The notes under the pieces: generated by a model | What the model was told of the DNA's origin: nothing | What the model saw: only the letters and a program-made list of their open reading frames with translations | The model's database searches: none | Translations under genes and position numbers: made by a program | Shown here: piece after piece, positions 44,490-53,017 of the stretch | Layout of the letters: the number at the start of each line of letters is the position of its first letter | Numbering within the stretch: position 1 is the stretch's first letter | NCBI GenBank assembly: GCA_001899205.1 | Contig: MKVL01000021.1 | Span: forward strand, 10,260-64,334 | Reading direction: 5' to 3' | Length of the DNA: 54,075 nucleotides | Origin: Mesorhizobium sp. 65-26 | GTDB lineage: Bacteria; Pseudomonadota; Alphaproteobacteria; Rhizobiales; Rhizobiaceae

Positions 44490-45324
44490 CCATCCAATCG
44501 ATGGCATCGCCTTCCTGGTAACCCAGGATCGCGGTGCCGATGTCGGAGAAGACCGATAGTTTGCGATCGCGCTCGTCGGCGTCCCGCGGATAGACGAGAG
44601 CGACTTCCTGTTTTTCGCCGTCGATATGCAGCACAACCCGCGAGTTCATCGTCACGACGTCGCGCGCTACGCGCTGAGGCTCAACGACGATAGCTCTCTC
44701 GATCTCGTGTTCAAGGTTGGCCATCGGCACCTCTTCCTCGAACACCATCAGGCTTTGGAGCCGCGCCTTGTCGATCTCCGTGACATAGATCTCGGTCGAA
44801 TCTGCCATCGCGCCTTCGCGCAGAAGCTGGAGATATCGATCCGCTGTCATGGACAGGGAATTGAGCGTTGGCGTTTTGCCCTGGAGATGAAAGCCGCAGC
44901 GCTCGAAACCCTTCATCGAACGCATGTTGTTGGTGTGAATCCTGGCAATGACTTTTTCGGCGCGCATATCGAGGAAGGCGAGTTTCAGACCTTCCCGGAT
45001 GGTGCTGCCGCCAAGTCCTTGCCCCCAGTTTTCATGGTCGCCGACAACAAGAACGATTTCACATTCAGCGCCGGTCTTGACCAGCCGGACGAAGCCGACC
45101 GGGGTGTCGTTTCTGTCATAAGCCATGAAGAAACGGCCACCCTGATTGAACAGATGCGTCAGGATCGGCATCTGCGCGCGATCGACGGCCTGTGCGATGA
45201 ACCGGGACACGCTGCCTGAATCGCTCAAGTAGCGCGTGACGCGTTCGTCTTCCATCCAGTTCATCAGGATAAAGGCGTGCGACCGCGTGATTTCCGGACG
45301 CAACGAAACAAAAGGCTTCTTCAT
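44413..45324 (-). CDS. Bifunctional GNAT acetyltransferase / Rnk-like (nucleoside diphosphate kinase regulator) fusion
   Basis: A 303-residue fusion. Residues 5-165 form a GNAT domain: FVSLRPEITRSHAFILMNWMED at the start and the acetyl-CoA motif VVGDHENWGQGLGGSTIREGLK (about residues 93-114). Residues about 175-300 resemble the Rnk/GreA C-terminal domain, with VTMNSRVVLHIDGEKQEVALVYP and FSDIGTAILGYQEGDAIDW. Rnk binds near the RNA polymerase secondary channel and alters nucleotide metabolism. The acetylated substrate is unknown. The ATG at 45324 has AAGGTG upstream. Its base use is less GC-rich than its neighbours, hinting at acquisition. It overlaps the phosphodiesterase by 77 nt. Confidence 0.83.
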   Translation of the reverse strand: MKKPFVSLRPEITRSHAFILMNWMEDERVTRYLSDSGSVSRFIAQAVDRAQMPILTHLFNQGGRFFMAYDRNDTPVGFVRLVKTGAECEIVLVVGDHENWGQGLGGSTIREGLKLAFLDMRAEKVIARIHTNNMRSMKGFERCGFHLQGKTPTLNSLSMTADRYLQLLREGAMADSTEIYVTEIDKARLQSLMVFEEEVPMANLEHEIERAIVVEPQRVARDVVTMNSRVVLHIDGEKQEVALVYPRDADERDRKLSVFSDIGTAILGYQEGDAIDWMVTDRTRRILIEKMIYQPESSGDLHL

Positions 45325-45375
45325 CTTCGTCACCTTGGTCACAAGAATGAAAGCCTGTCACGATCGCTACGCGCT

Positions 45376-45425
45376 GGTTCTTTCGGATTAGTGTTTGATT
45401 GAAACGCGCTCCTTAGCAAAGAACC
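45376..45425. promoter_or_regulatory. Inverted repeat upstream of the GNAT-Rnk gene
   Basis: GGTTCTTT (45376-45383) and AAAGAACC (45418-45425) are perfect complements 34 nt apart, in the promoter region of the GNAT-Rnk gene, 52-101 bp from its start. It may be a regulatory site or chance. The 235-bp spacer 45325-45559 otherwise shows nothing recognisable. Confidence 0.3.
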
Positions 45426-45559
45426 CTGTGTAAAGGCCAGAGGCGGCGTGCACCATGCATTCGTGGCACCTTCAAGTCCTGGCTCGAGCGCGGTGGACGA
45501 AGGCTAAGTCCTGACGACCAAGGGGCCGCTATCAGAAAGTCCGCTTTCGAGATAGCCGA

Positions 45560-46642
45560 CTAGGCCAGAACGTGCGCCGTGCCGGAGACGGTGAGGCGCA
45601 CGATCTCTCCGACGGCGGGGGCATCCATGCCCGGCTTGCGCAGGATGAGCGGCGTGTTGCCGATTGCCGCCGCATCCGGTGGGTCGGCGCTGTTCAGCAA
45701 CCGCACCGCGATGGTGCAGACCGATCCGGCGAATTCGGATTCCGTGACCTCGCCGAACAGCATGTCAGGCGTGCCGGACATGCCCTCGCGCGAGGTCCGC
45801 TTCAGCAGCACCTGCTCGGGCCGCAGCATGATGCGGGCGACGTCGCGGCGCTCTGTCGTGTCGACGGCAAGGCGCCCGAGCGGCGAGCTGGCAAAACCGT
45901 CTGATATCTTTGCCGGAAGGATGATGGCGTCGCCGAGGAACTCGGCGATCATCCTGTCCCTGGGCCTGAGATAGAGTTCGCGCGGCGTGCCGACCTGCGA
46001 GAACTTTCCGTCACGCATGACCGCGACCTGGCTGGCGAAGGACAGTGCCTCGGCCTGGTCGTGGGTGACCAGGATGGTGGTGATGCCGGCCGCCTCCAGC
46101 AGTTCGGCCACCGCCTTGCGCATCGATGCGCGCAGGCCGGTATCGAGCGCCGAAAACGGCTCGTCCAGCAGCATCAGGCGAGGCTTCATGGCCATGGCGC
46201 GCGCCAGCGCGACGCGTTGCTGCTGGCCGCCGGAGAGCTGGTGCGGGCGCCGCTTCAGGATCGCCTTGTCCAGCCCGACCGTATAGGCGAGCTCGGCGAT
46301 GCGCTCGTCGCGCCGCGTCTCGCTCCGCGCCATGCCGAAACCGATGTTGTCGGCGATGCTCAGATGCGGAAACAGGGCGCCGTCCTGGGCCACCAGCCCG
46401 ATGCCGCGCCGATGGGCCGGCACGGCGCCGTCGCCATTGGCCAGTACCTCGCCAGCCAGCGCGATGGTGCCCTGGTCGGGCGTCTCGAAGCCGGCGATCA
46501 GCCGCAGCAGGGTGGTCTTGCCGCAACCGGACGGGCCGACGATGGCGGTCCGGCTGCCGCTGGCGACGGTGAGGTCGACACCGGCAAGAGCCTGGACCGG
46601 GCCATAGCGCTTGTGCACGTCACGAAGTTCAAGAAAGCTCAT
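45560..46642 (-). CDS. fbpC: Ferric iron ABC transporter ATPase
   Basis: A 360-residue ABC ATPase of the FbpC/CysA-like group. Walker A is [10 protein letters not shown] near residues 36-45, then [21 protein letters not shown], signature [14 protein letters not shown], Walker [17 protein letters not shown] and a TOBE/FbpC-like C-terminal domain. It powers uptake of Fe3+ delivered by FbpA through FbpB. The ATG at 46642 overlaps the fbpB stop (ATGA), so FbpB and FbpC are coupled. Iron control is expected through the IRO box upstream of fbpA. Confidence 0.93.
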   Translation of the reverse strand: MSFLELRDVHKRYGPVQALAGVDLTVASGSRTAIVGPSGCGKTTLLRLIAGFETPDQGTIALAGEVLANGDGAVPAHRRGIGLVAQDGALFPHLSIADNIGFGMARSETRRDERIAELAYTVGLDKAILKRRPHQLSGGQQQRVALARAMAMKPRLMLLDEPFSALDTGLRASMRKAVAELLEAAGITTILVTHDQAEALSFASQVAVMRDGKFSQVGTPRELYLRPRDRMIAEFLGDAIILPAKISDGFASSPLGRLAVDTTERRDVARIMLRPEQVLLKRTSREGMSGTPDMLFGEVTESEFAGSVCTIAVRLLNSADPPDAAAIGNTPLILRKPGMDAPAVGEIVRLTVSGTAHVLA

Positions 46643-48240
46643 CGTCCGGCCATCCGTTTCGACTGGACATAGAGCAGCCAGGTCAGCGGCAGCGACAGCG
46701 CCACCATGATCAGCGCGTAAGGCGCGGCCGATGCATAGTCGATCTCGCCGCTGTAGGACCAGAACGCCATCGCCAGGGTGCGGGTGCCGTTGGGCGCCAG
46801 CATCTGCGTCGCCGTCAGTTCGTTGGTGATGCCGAGCGCGACCAGCGCCATGCCGGCGGCCGCGCCCGGCGCCGACAGGCGGATGGTCGTCGACCAAAGC
46901 GCCTTCAGGGGACCACGGCCGAGGCTGGCCGCGGCGCGCTCGAGCTCGATCGGCGCCTGGGCGATCGAAGCGCGCAGGCTGACGAGCGCGCGCGGCAGGA
47001 ACATCAGCGCATAGGCAAACAGGATCGTGAACAGTGTCTGGTAAAGAGGGTGAAGCGCGCGCACGGTGATGGTCACCAGTGCCAGCGCCACGACGACGCC
47101 GGGCAGCGAACCGACGATGTAGTTGCAGCCTTCCAGCAGGCGCTGCAGTGGCCCCGGCGCACGGATCGAGATCCAGGCCATCGGCATGGCCGCGACCGTG
47201 GCCAGCAAGGCGCCGGCCACCGCCAGGAACAGGGTCTGCCCGAGTGCGAGGCTGATTTCGTCGAGACGCCACACTTCGGCTCCGCCGGCCACCAGCCAGC
47301 GACCGATGGTGAGCGAGGGCACGCCGAGCGTCAGCAACGCGACCACGAGCGGCAGCAGCAGGCAGGGCAGCGCGGCGCGCCCGAGCCGCATGCGCTGCTG
47401 ATGTCGCGCGGCTCCGGAGCCGACCCGGGCGTAGCGCTCCTCACCGCGCACCAGGATTTCCAGCGCCAGCAGCACCAGGCAGCAGGAGACGAGGACGCCG
47501 GCCAGCATGTTGGCCGCCGGCCCGTTGAAAGTCGACTGGAACTGGTCGACGATCGCGGTGGTGAACGTGTCGAAGCGGATGAAGACGTAGAGACCGTATT
47601 CGGCCAGCAGGTGCAGCCCGATCAGCAGCGAGCCGCCGCATATCGCCAGCCTGAGTTGCGGCAGCACCACGCGCCAGAACACCCGCCATGGGCCGAGGCC
47701 GAGTGCCGCCGCCGCGTCCTCCAGCGCCGGATCGAGGCGCCGCAGCGCCGCGGCCACGGGAAGGTAGAGAAACGGGAAATAGGCGATGACGGAAACGAGC
47801 ACGCCCGCCCACAGGCCATGCATGGAGGGCAGGAGGGTGATCCAGGCATAGCTGTGGACGAAGGCGGGTATGGCGAGCGGCGCCACGGACAGCCAGGCCC
47901 AGAAGCGCGCGCCGGGCAGGTCACTGCGCTCCGTCAGCCAGGCCAGCGCCACCGACAGGGCGATGGAGATCGGCACCGTCAGGACGACCAGAAGCATGGT
48001 GTTGACCAGCAGCTCGCCGACGCGTGGTCGGAACACCAGCGCCTGCACGGTTTCCCAGCCCGTCTGGACCGCGACCCAGACGATGAAGGCGAGCGGCAGC
48101 AGGGTGAGCAGCGAGACGAGAGCGGCGGCCATCGTGATCCAGGGCACGACGCGCCGGCGAGCCCGCAGGCCGGTCGCCGCCTGCCATGGCGCGCCCGGCG
48201 GCGCGAGTTCGGCAGCGGGGCGCATCGGCTCAGCCGCCAT
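46639..48240 (-). CDS. fbpB: Ferric iron ABC transporter permease (fused two-module)
   Basis: A 533-residue inner-membrane protein with about twelve helices in two tandem permease modules (about residues 40-270 and 315-530), each with an EAA-type loop: [25 protein letters not shown] in the first and [25 protein letters not shown] in the second. This is the arrangement of FbpB/HitB-type ferric-iron permeases. Several starts are possible in a Pro/Ala-rich N-terminus (48270, 48240, 48225); 48240 is used. It is separated from fbpA by a strong terminator hairpin and overlaps fbpC. Confidence 0.92.
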   Translation of the reverse strand: MAAEPMRPAAELAPPGAPWQAATGLRARRRVVPWITMAAALVSLLTLLPLAFIVWVAVQTGWETVQALVFRPRVGELLVNTMLLVVLTVPISIALSVALAWLTERSDLPGARFWAWLSVAPLAIPAFVHSYAWITLLPSMHGLWAGVLVSVIAYFPFLYLPVAAALRRLDPALEDAAAALGLGPWRVFWRVVLPQLRLAICGGSLLIGLHLLAEYGLYVFIRFDTFTTAIVDQFQSTFNGPAANMLAGVLVSCCLVLLALEILVRGEERYARVGSGAARHQQRMRLGRAALPCLLLPLVVALLTLGVPSLTIGRWLVAGGAEVWRLDEISLALGQTLFLAVAGALLATVAAMPMAWISIRAPGPLQRLLEGCNYIVGSLPGVVVALALVTITVRALHPLYQTLFTILFAYALMFLPRALVSLRASIAQAPIELERAAASLGRGPLKALWSTTIRLSAPGAAAGMALVALGITNELTATQMLAPNGTRTLAMAFWSYSGEIDYASAAPYALIMVALSLPLTWLLYVQSKRMAGR

Positions 48241-48372
48241 GCCGCCATCCAGCGGCGGGGAGCGTGGCATGGCCGGTCGCGCGGGCGGCGCGCGGGAAGT
48301 TCGCCGAAGATCGTTGCCGATGTTCGGACACTCGCGCCTGGGACCAGCTTGCCGTCATGGACGATGCCATCT

Positions 48373-48417
48373 CTAAAACAGAGCGCTCCCGCGGAAAGCG
48401 AGTTCCCGCAGGAGCGC
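48373..48417 (-). terminator. Partial terminator between fbpA and fbpB
   Basis: Read on the minus strand, GCGCTCCTGCGGGAA pairs with TTCCGCGGGAGCGC (one bulge, one T-G pair) around the loop CTCGCT, followed by TCTGTTTT. It lies 31 nt after the fbpA stop and before fbpB, so it probably limits read-through and favours high FbpA levels. Confidence 0.75.
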
Positions 48418-48447
48418 AGTCGACTGCCCTTTTAGGACGAACGTCGG

Positions 48448-49455
48448 CTAAAGCAAGCCGGCTGCCGTCATCAGGTCGATGACCTTCTTCGAATTGAGCG
48501 TCGCCGGGTCCACCTTCGGCGCCTGGAGATCGGCGAGCGGCACCAGCTTCGGATTGGACTGGGCATCCTTGCCGACGGCATATTCGAAGGAAGTGCCGGT
48601 CTTCAGGATTTCCTGGCCGCCCTTGCCGGTCACCCACTTCAGGAAAGCCTGGGCTTCCTTCTGGTGCTTGCTCGAAGCCAGCACGCCGCCACCGGAGATC
48701 GAGACGAAGGCGCCCGGATCCTGGTTCTTGAAATAGTGCAGCCCGACATTCTTGCTGTTCTCGCCGGTCTTGGCCTGATCGCCGAAATAGTAATAGTGGT
48801 AGATCACGCCGCCATCGATCTCACCGGCGTTGACGGCCTTCATCACCGTGCTGTTGCCCTTGTAGGGGCTGAAGTTCGCCTTCATGGCCTTCAGCCAGTC
48901 TGCCGTCGCGGCCTCGCCCTTGAGCTGCAGCAGCGCGCTGACGATCGCCTGGAAGTCGGCGCCCGACGGCGATGCCGCCCAGCGGCCCTTCCAGCTCGCG
49001 TCGGCGAGATCGAGCAGCGACTTGGGCAACTGGTCTTCCTTGAGCTTGTCCTTGTTGTAGGCAAAGACGGTGCTGCGGGCGGCGACGCCCACCCATTTGC
49101 CGGTCGACGGCTGATACTCCTGCGGCACCTGGGCCAGCGTGTCGGCGTCCACCGTGGCAAACAGTCCAGCGGCCTCGACAAGCGCCATGGCCGGCGAATT
49201 CTCGGTCAGGAACACGTCGGCCGGCGAGGCGGCGCCTTCGGCGACGATCTGGTTTGAGAAGTCGCTGTCGCCGCCGTTGCGCAGCGTGACCTTGATGCCG
49301 GTCTCCTTGGTAAAGCCGGCCGCCCATTCCTTGGCGAGGCTTTCATGCTGGGCGTTGTAGACGATGATGCCTTCGTCATCCGCCATGGCTGGAGCGGCAA
49401 TCAGGCTGAAGACGAGCGCCGTGGCGCCTGCAAGCGCGCTAAAAGCATGTTTCAT
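48448..49455 (-). CDS. fbpA: Ferric iron ABC transporter, periplasmic binding protein
   Basis: A 335-residue extracellular solute-binding protein with signal peptide LAGATALVFSLIAAPAMA (cleavage near residue 25). The mature start DDEGIIVYNAQHESLAKEWAAGFTKETGIKV is typical of FbpA/AfuA ferric-binding proteins, and the tyrosine-rich GGVIYHYYYFGDQ (about residues 190-202) supplies the Tyr pair that binds Fe3+. The ATG at 49455 has GAGGA 6 nt upstream. A RirA-type box lies 50 nt further up, so low iron should induce it. A hairpin terminator separates it from fbpB. Confidence 0.94.
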   Translation of the reverse strand: MKHAFSALAGATALVFSLIAAPAMADDEGIIVYNAQHESLAKEWAAGFTKETGIKVTLRNGGDSDFSNQIVAEGAASPADVFLTENSPAMALVEAAGLFATVDADTLAQVPQEYQPSTGKWVGVAARSTVFAYNKDKLKEDQLPKSLLDLADASWKGRWAASPSGADFQAIVSALLQLKGEAATADWLKAMKANFSPYKGNSTVMKAVNAGEIDGGVIYHYYYFGDQAKTGENSKNVGLHYFKNQDPGAFVSISGGGVLASSKHQKEAQAFLKWVTGKGGQEILKTGTSFEYAVGKDAQSNPKLVPLADLQAPKVDPATLNSKKVIDLMTAAGLL

Positions 49456-49504
49456 GGGTAATCCTCGCTCTTGGGGTCTGGGGGCAGTTGCACCTACCAA
49501 TACA

Positions 49505-49519
49505 TGACAGTGATAGTCA
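49505..49519 (-). promoter_or_regulatory. IRO box (RirA site) upstream of fbpA
   Basis: TGACAGTGATAGTCA fits the palindromic TGA-N9-TCA consensus of iron-responsive operators bound by RirA in Rhizobiales. It lies 50 bp before the fbpA start, a normal repressor position. Match to consensus and gene context support it; binding has not been shown. Confidence 0.75.
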
Positions 49520-49680
49520 ACATTGTGACCCTGCTTCAAACCGCCGCCGCCTCCATGCTAGCGCCGGCAAGCACACAATTATGCGTGAACGCGCCGGAGG
49601 CGTCCGGTCTTCCATGGCGATGTCCGCGCGCTTTCGTGATTTGCTCCGCACATAGGCTTGGACATTATTTCGCCGGCCAC

Positions 49681-49706
49681 GTAACAAATCCGTGCGAGGG
49701 CGCGAA
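49681..49706 (+). promoter_or_regulatory. SigF-type ECF promoter before the sigma gene
   Basis: GTAACA, 16 nt, then CGAA. This is one base from the Caulobacter SigF consensus GTAACC-N16-CGAA and lies just upstream of the sigma gene, so it is a likely autoregulatory promoter. The -10-like CGAA ends 10 nt before the ATG at 49717, implying a very short leader. Confidence 0.65.
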
Positions 49707-49716
49707 GATCGGGGGA

Positions 49717-50265
49717 ATGGAGCCTGTGACGGGCAAGGACGAGGCCGAGCTTTCCCGGTTGCTCAGGGCCGCGCTCGCGGGAGACGAGAAGGCGTACGCG
49801 GACTTTCTTCACAGAACCGCCGCGCTGGTGCGCGGCTTTGCCCGGCGCAGGATCGTCCAGGGCGGGGTCGATCCCGAGGATGTCGTGCAGGAAACCTTGC
49901 TGGCCATACACGTCAAGCGTCACACCTGGCGGCAGGACCAGCCGGTGCTGCCCTGGCTCTATGCCATTGCACGGTTCAAGCTGATCGATGCGTTCCGCCG
50001 GCGCGGGCGTCGCATCGAGATCGATATAGGCGATATCGCCGAGACGATCGCCGAGCCGGAAGCGGAGAGCGTCAGCGAGCGCGACATCGGCCGTGCGCTC
50101 GACGGACTTACGCCGGCCTTGCGTTCGGTGGTCTCATCCGTGTCGGTCGAGGGGCGCTCCATCGGTGAAACGGCGACGAAGCTGGGCATCAGCGAGACGG
50201 CGGTGCGCGTTTCGCTGCATCGCGGGCTCGCCGCCATTGCCAGGCGGTTCGGGAAAACGACATGA
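49717..50265 (+). CDS. sigF: ECF sigma factor, SigF-like
   Basis: A 182-residue ECF sigma factor. Region 2 spans about residues 25-95: ALVRGFARRRIVQGGVDPEDVVQETLLAIHVKRHTW and PWLYAIARFKLIDAFRRRGRR, the -10-recognition helix. Region 4 is near 130-180: RSIGETATKLGISETAVRVSLHRGLAAI, the -35-binding helix-turn-helix. The next gene is a NrsF-type anti-sigma factor overlapping by 4 nt, which places it in the SigF/EcfF group known from Caulobacter and Bradyrhizobium to respond to oxidants or metals. A SigF-like promoter precedes it. The ATG at 49717 could be replaced by GTG 49726. Confidence 0.88.
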   Translation: MEPVTGKDEAELSRLLRAALAGDEKAYADFLHRTAALVRGFARRRIVQGGVDPEDVVQETLLAIHVKRHTWRQDQPVLPWLYAIARFKLIDAFRRRGRRIEIDIGDIAETIAEPEAESVSERDIGRALDGLTPALRSVVSSVSVEGRSIGETATKLGISETAVRVSLHRGLAAIARRFGKTT

Positions 50266-50900
50266 GGACGGACGATCTCATCAAGGCGCTCGACGCCGAT
50301 GCCCGCAGCCGGGCGATGCCGCAGGCCGCCGCCTGGTGGGTGGCGCTGGGCGCCGCCGTGCTCATCGCGGCGACGGTTTTCATGCTGACAATCGGTCCGC
50401 GCCCCGACATGGCCTCCGCCATGCATACGATGCGCTTTCCGGCCAAGTTCACCTACACGGTCGCGCTTGCGGTCACCGCCTTCGTCTTCATCCGCGCGCT
50501 GTCCGTGCCCGGCGCGGCCACGCGGCGGCTGGCCCTCGCAATGTGGGTCGCACCGATCCTGGTCGCTGTCGCCGTGATCCTTGAGCTCCTTGCCGTTCCC
50601 TCGGCCGACTGGGGCCGTCGTCTGATCGGCACGAACATGTACATCTGCATGACGTTCATCCCGCTGATCGGTCTCGGCCCGCTGGCGGTCTTCCTCATGG
50701 CCTTGCGCCATGGGGCGCCGCCGCGCCCGGTGCTGTCCGGAGCGGTGGCCGGCCTGTTGGCCGGCGGCGTGGCGGCTACCTTCTATGCCGCGCACTGCTT
50801 CGACGATTCGCCGCTCTTCGTCGCCACCTGGTACACGATCGCCATCGCCTTCCTCACCGCGCTTGGCGCGCTTGGCGGAAGGCTGTTCGTGCGCTGGTAG
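50262..50900 (+). CDS. nrsF: NrsF-type (DUF1109) membrane anti-sigma factor
   Basis: A 212-residue protein with six predicted membrane helices (from about residues 25-45 to 190-208) and a short cytoplasmic N-terminus, MRTDDLIKALDADARSRAMP, that should bind the sigma factor. Cys129 (NMYICMTFI) and Cys179 (AAHCFDDSP) correspond to the two cysteines that Caulobacter NrsF (about 131 and 181) needs to sense oxidants or metals. It overlaps sigF by ATGA, so the pair is made together. It should hold SigF until stress modifies the cysteines. No SigF-type effector operon is in the window. Confidence 0.88.
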   Translation: MRTDDLIKALDADARSRAMPQAAAWWVALGAAVLIAATVFMLTIGPRPDMASAMHTMRFPAKFTYTVALAVTAFVFIRALSVPGAATRRLALAMWVAPILVAVAVILELLAVPSADWGRRLIGTNMYICMTFIPLIGLGPLAVFLMALRHGAPPRPVLSGAVAGLLAGGVAATFYAAHCFDDSPLFVATWYTIAIAFLTALGALGGRLFVRW

Positions 50901-51018
50901 GGCCGCGCGCGAACACCGATCCTTAAGCATGCCGGCAAATGACCGGCGCGGGTCGCACCGGCCACGCCGGATGCAACCTTTCCTTAAAACCGCTCCGTCA
51001 CGGTTGCAGCCAAAAGCG

Positions 51019-53007
51019 ATGACGCGCGGGGTGGCACGTATCGTGACTTGGCAAAAACCAATCAGCTTCCGATCCAACGGAGGCTGGACACAAATATTGC
51101 TGGCGGTAAGTCTGTTCACGGCGCTTTTATCGGCGCTGCTGGCCTGGCTCGAAGTTGGTACGGGCGGGACGCTGCACGTCGGTGTCGGGACGGCGACGGC
51201 GATCGCCGTCGGACTCGCGGCATTGACGTTCGGGCGAACCACGTCGCTCGACCGGCGACTCATGGAAAGCGAGCAACGCTTCCACAGGGTCATGGAGGAC
51301 TCCGCGATCGGCGTAGCCGTTGTCGGCATAGACGGCCGGATAATGCGCAGCAACACCGCCTTCGCCACCATGCTGGGTCGCTCCCGCGAGGACGTTGAAG
51401 GGCTGACCTTCCGGGAGGTCACGCATCCTGACGATGTCGATGCGGGCCGTACGATAATCGAGGAGCTGAAAGCGGGCGTGAGCGACAGCTTCCGCTTCGA
51501 GAAGCGCTACCTCAGGAAAGACGGAACGGCTGTCTGGGCGCTGCTCTCTGGCTCCATCATCCGTGATGAGAGCAACGGCCAGCCACTCTATATCGTCTCC
51601 CAGATCGAGGACATCGATGCGCGCCGGAAGTCGGAGGCGCTGGTCACCGAGGCCGAGACGCGCTGGAATTTTGCCCTTGCCAGTGCCGGCCAGGGCGTGT
51701 GGGAATTCGATCTGCGCAAGGGCGGCACTTCCTATTCCGCGACCTGGGTGCAGATGCTCGGCTACGCCGAGGGCGAGCTGGATGGCGACCCCGACCGCTG
51801 GCTGAGGATGATCCATCCTGAAGACCGCGCGGCCGTCGAGGAGATCGACCGTGCGCATCTCGAAGGCAAGACGCCGTTCTTCGAGGCCGAGTTCCGCATG
51901 CGCCACAAGGATGGGCGCTGGATCTGGATACTCGATCGCGGCAAGGCCATCGAGCGGGCGGAGGATGGCCGGCTGATCAGGGCGATCGGCAGCCTGACCG
52001 ACATCACCCGGCGCAAGGAAGCCGAGGAGCGTCTTGCGATCTCCGCCGCGATGCTGGCCAGCGAAAAGGAGCGACTTCGCGTGACGTTGCAGTCGATCGG
52101 CGATGCCGTGATCTGCACGGATGCGAGCAACCGCGTCACCTTCATGAATCCGGTCGCGGAGAAACTGACGGGCACGTCCAGCGGCGCGGCGCTGGGCAAG
52201 CTGCTCGGCCACGTCTACTGGGCGGTCGATGAGGAAACCGGTCAGCGCATCGGCGTCGCGCGCTCGGTCGCCGGCGCGCGCGCCCCCGCCATGCCGAACA
52301 GCCGCGCGGTGCTGATCCGCCGTGACGACACACGATGCAGCATCCGACAGGTGGTCTCGCCGATCATCAATGACCGCGATGAATTCTGCGGCCAGGTCAT
52401 CGTCTTCCAGGATTTTACCGATGCGCGCGCCCTGCAGCGCCAACTGGCCCATGCCGCAGCCCATGATGCGCTCACCGGCCTTCCCAACCGCTCGAGCTTC
52501 CTGCGCGCCATGGAGGAACTGGTCGACGAGGTGCGCAACGGCGGCACGGAACACCAGTTCATGTTCGTCGACCTCGACCATTTCAAGCCGGTCAACGACA
52601 CGGGCGGCCATGCCGCCGGCGATGCGCTGCTCAAGCAGGCGGCCGAGGCGCTGCGCAACGCGGTCCGGCAGATGGACATCGTCGCCCGTCTCGGCGGGGA
52701 CGAGTTCGCCGTCGTGCTGAAATCGACGTCGGAGGCCAGCGCGAGACTCCGCGCGCAGTCGATCATCGAGGCCATTCACGGCCTGGCCTTCACCTGGGAG
52801 GGGCGGTCATATTCGATCGGCGCCAGCATCGGCCTGACCGCGATCAGCGCCGGCTGCGGCGCGGTCGACGAGATCATCGCCCGCGCGGACGCCGGTTGCT
52901 ACGCCGCCAAGGCGGCTGGCCGAGGCTGCGTGTCGATGGCGCCGACAGGGGAGAAGGCCGGCGAGGTCGTCACGCCAGTATCCGGGCCGCTCGCCGCCGC
53001 GTCTTGA
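51019..53007 (+). CDS. Membrane-anchored triple-PAS diguanylate cyclase
   Basis: A 662-residue protein. Two N-terminal helices (about residues 26-45 and 53-71) are followed by three PAS/PAC units at about 85-205, 210-335 and 350-470, and a GGDEF domain. The active-site ARLGGDEFAVVL has GGDEF at 559-563, and RQMD five residues before it is an intact RxxD inhibitory site. It should make c-di-GMP under feedback control, with PAS domains sensing ligand or redox. There is no EAL domain. The start is uncertain; ATG 51019 lacks a clear ribosome site and GTG at 51031/51043 is possible. Confidence 0.88.
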   Translation: MTRGVARIVTWQKPISFRSNGGWTQILLAVSLFTALLSALLAWLEVGTGGTLHVGVGTATAIAVGLAALTFGRTTSLDRRLMESEQRFHRVMEDSAIGVAVVGIDGRIMRSNTAFATMLGRSREDVEGLTFREVTHPDDVDAGRTIIEELKAGVSDSFRFEKRYLRKDGTAVWALLSGSIIRDESNGQPLYIVSQIEDIDARRKSEALVTEAETRWNFALASAGQGVWEFDLRKGGTSYSATWVQMLGYAEGELDGDPDRWLRMIHPEDRAAVEEIDRAHLEGKTPFFEAEFRMRHKDGRWIWILDRGKAIERAEDGRLIRAIGSLTDITRRKEAEERLAISAAMLASEKERLRVTLQSIGDAVICTDASNRVTFMNPVAEKLTGTSSGAALGKLLGHVYWAVDEETGQRIGVARSVAGARAPAMPNSRAVLIRRDDTRCSIRQVVSPIINDRDEFCGQVIVFQDFTDARALQRQLAHAAAHDALTGLPNRSSFLRAMEELVDEVRNGGTEHQFMFVDLDHFKPVNDTGGHAAGDALLKQAAEALRNAVRQMDIVARLGGDEFAVVLKSTSEASARLRAQSIIEAIHGLAFTWEGRSYSIGASIGLTAISAGCGAVDEIIARADAGCYAAKAAGRGCVSMAPTGEKAGEVVTPVSGPLAAAS

Positions 53008-53017
53008 AGGACAAGGG

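Noticed and set aside
47050-48435. 461-codon plus-strand frame opposite fbpB
   Set aside because: Arg/Gln/Asp/Gly-rich composition from GC-rich antisense; the minus-strand permease has twelve predicted helices and two EAA loops.
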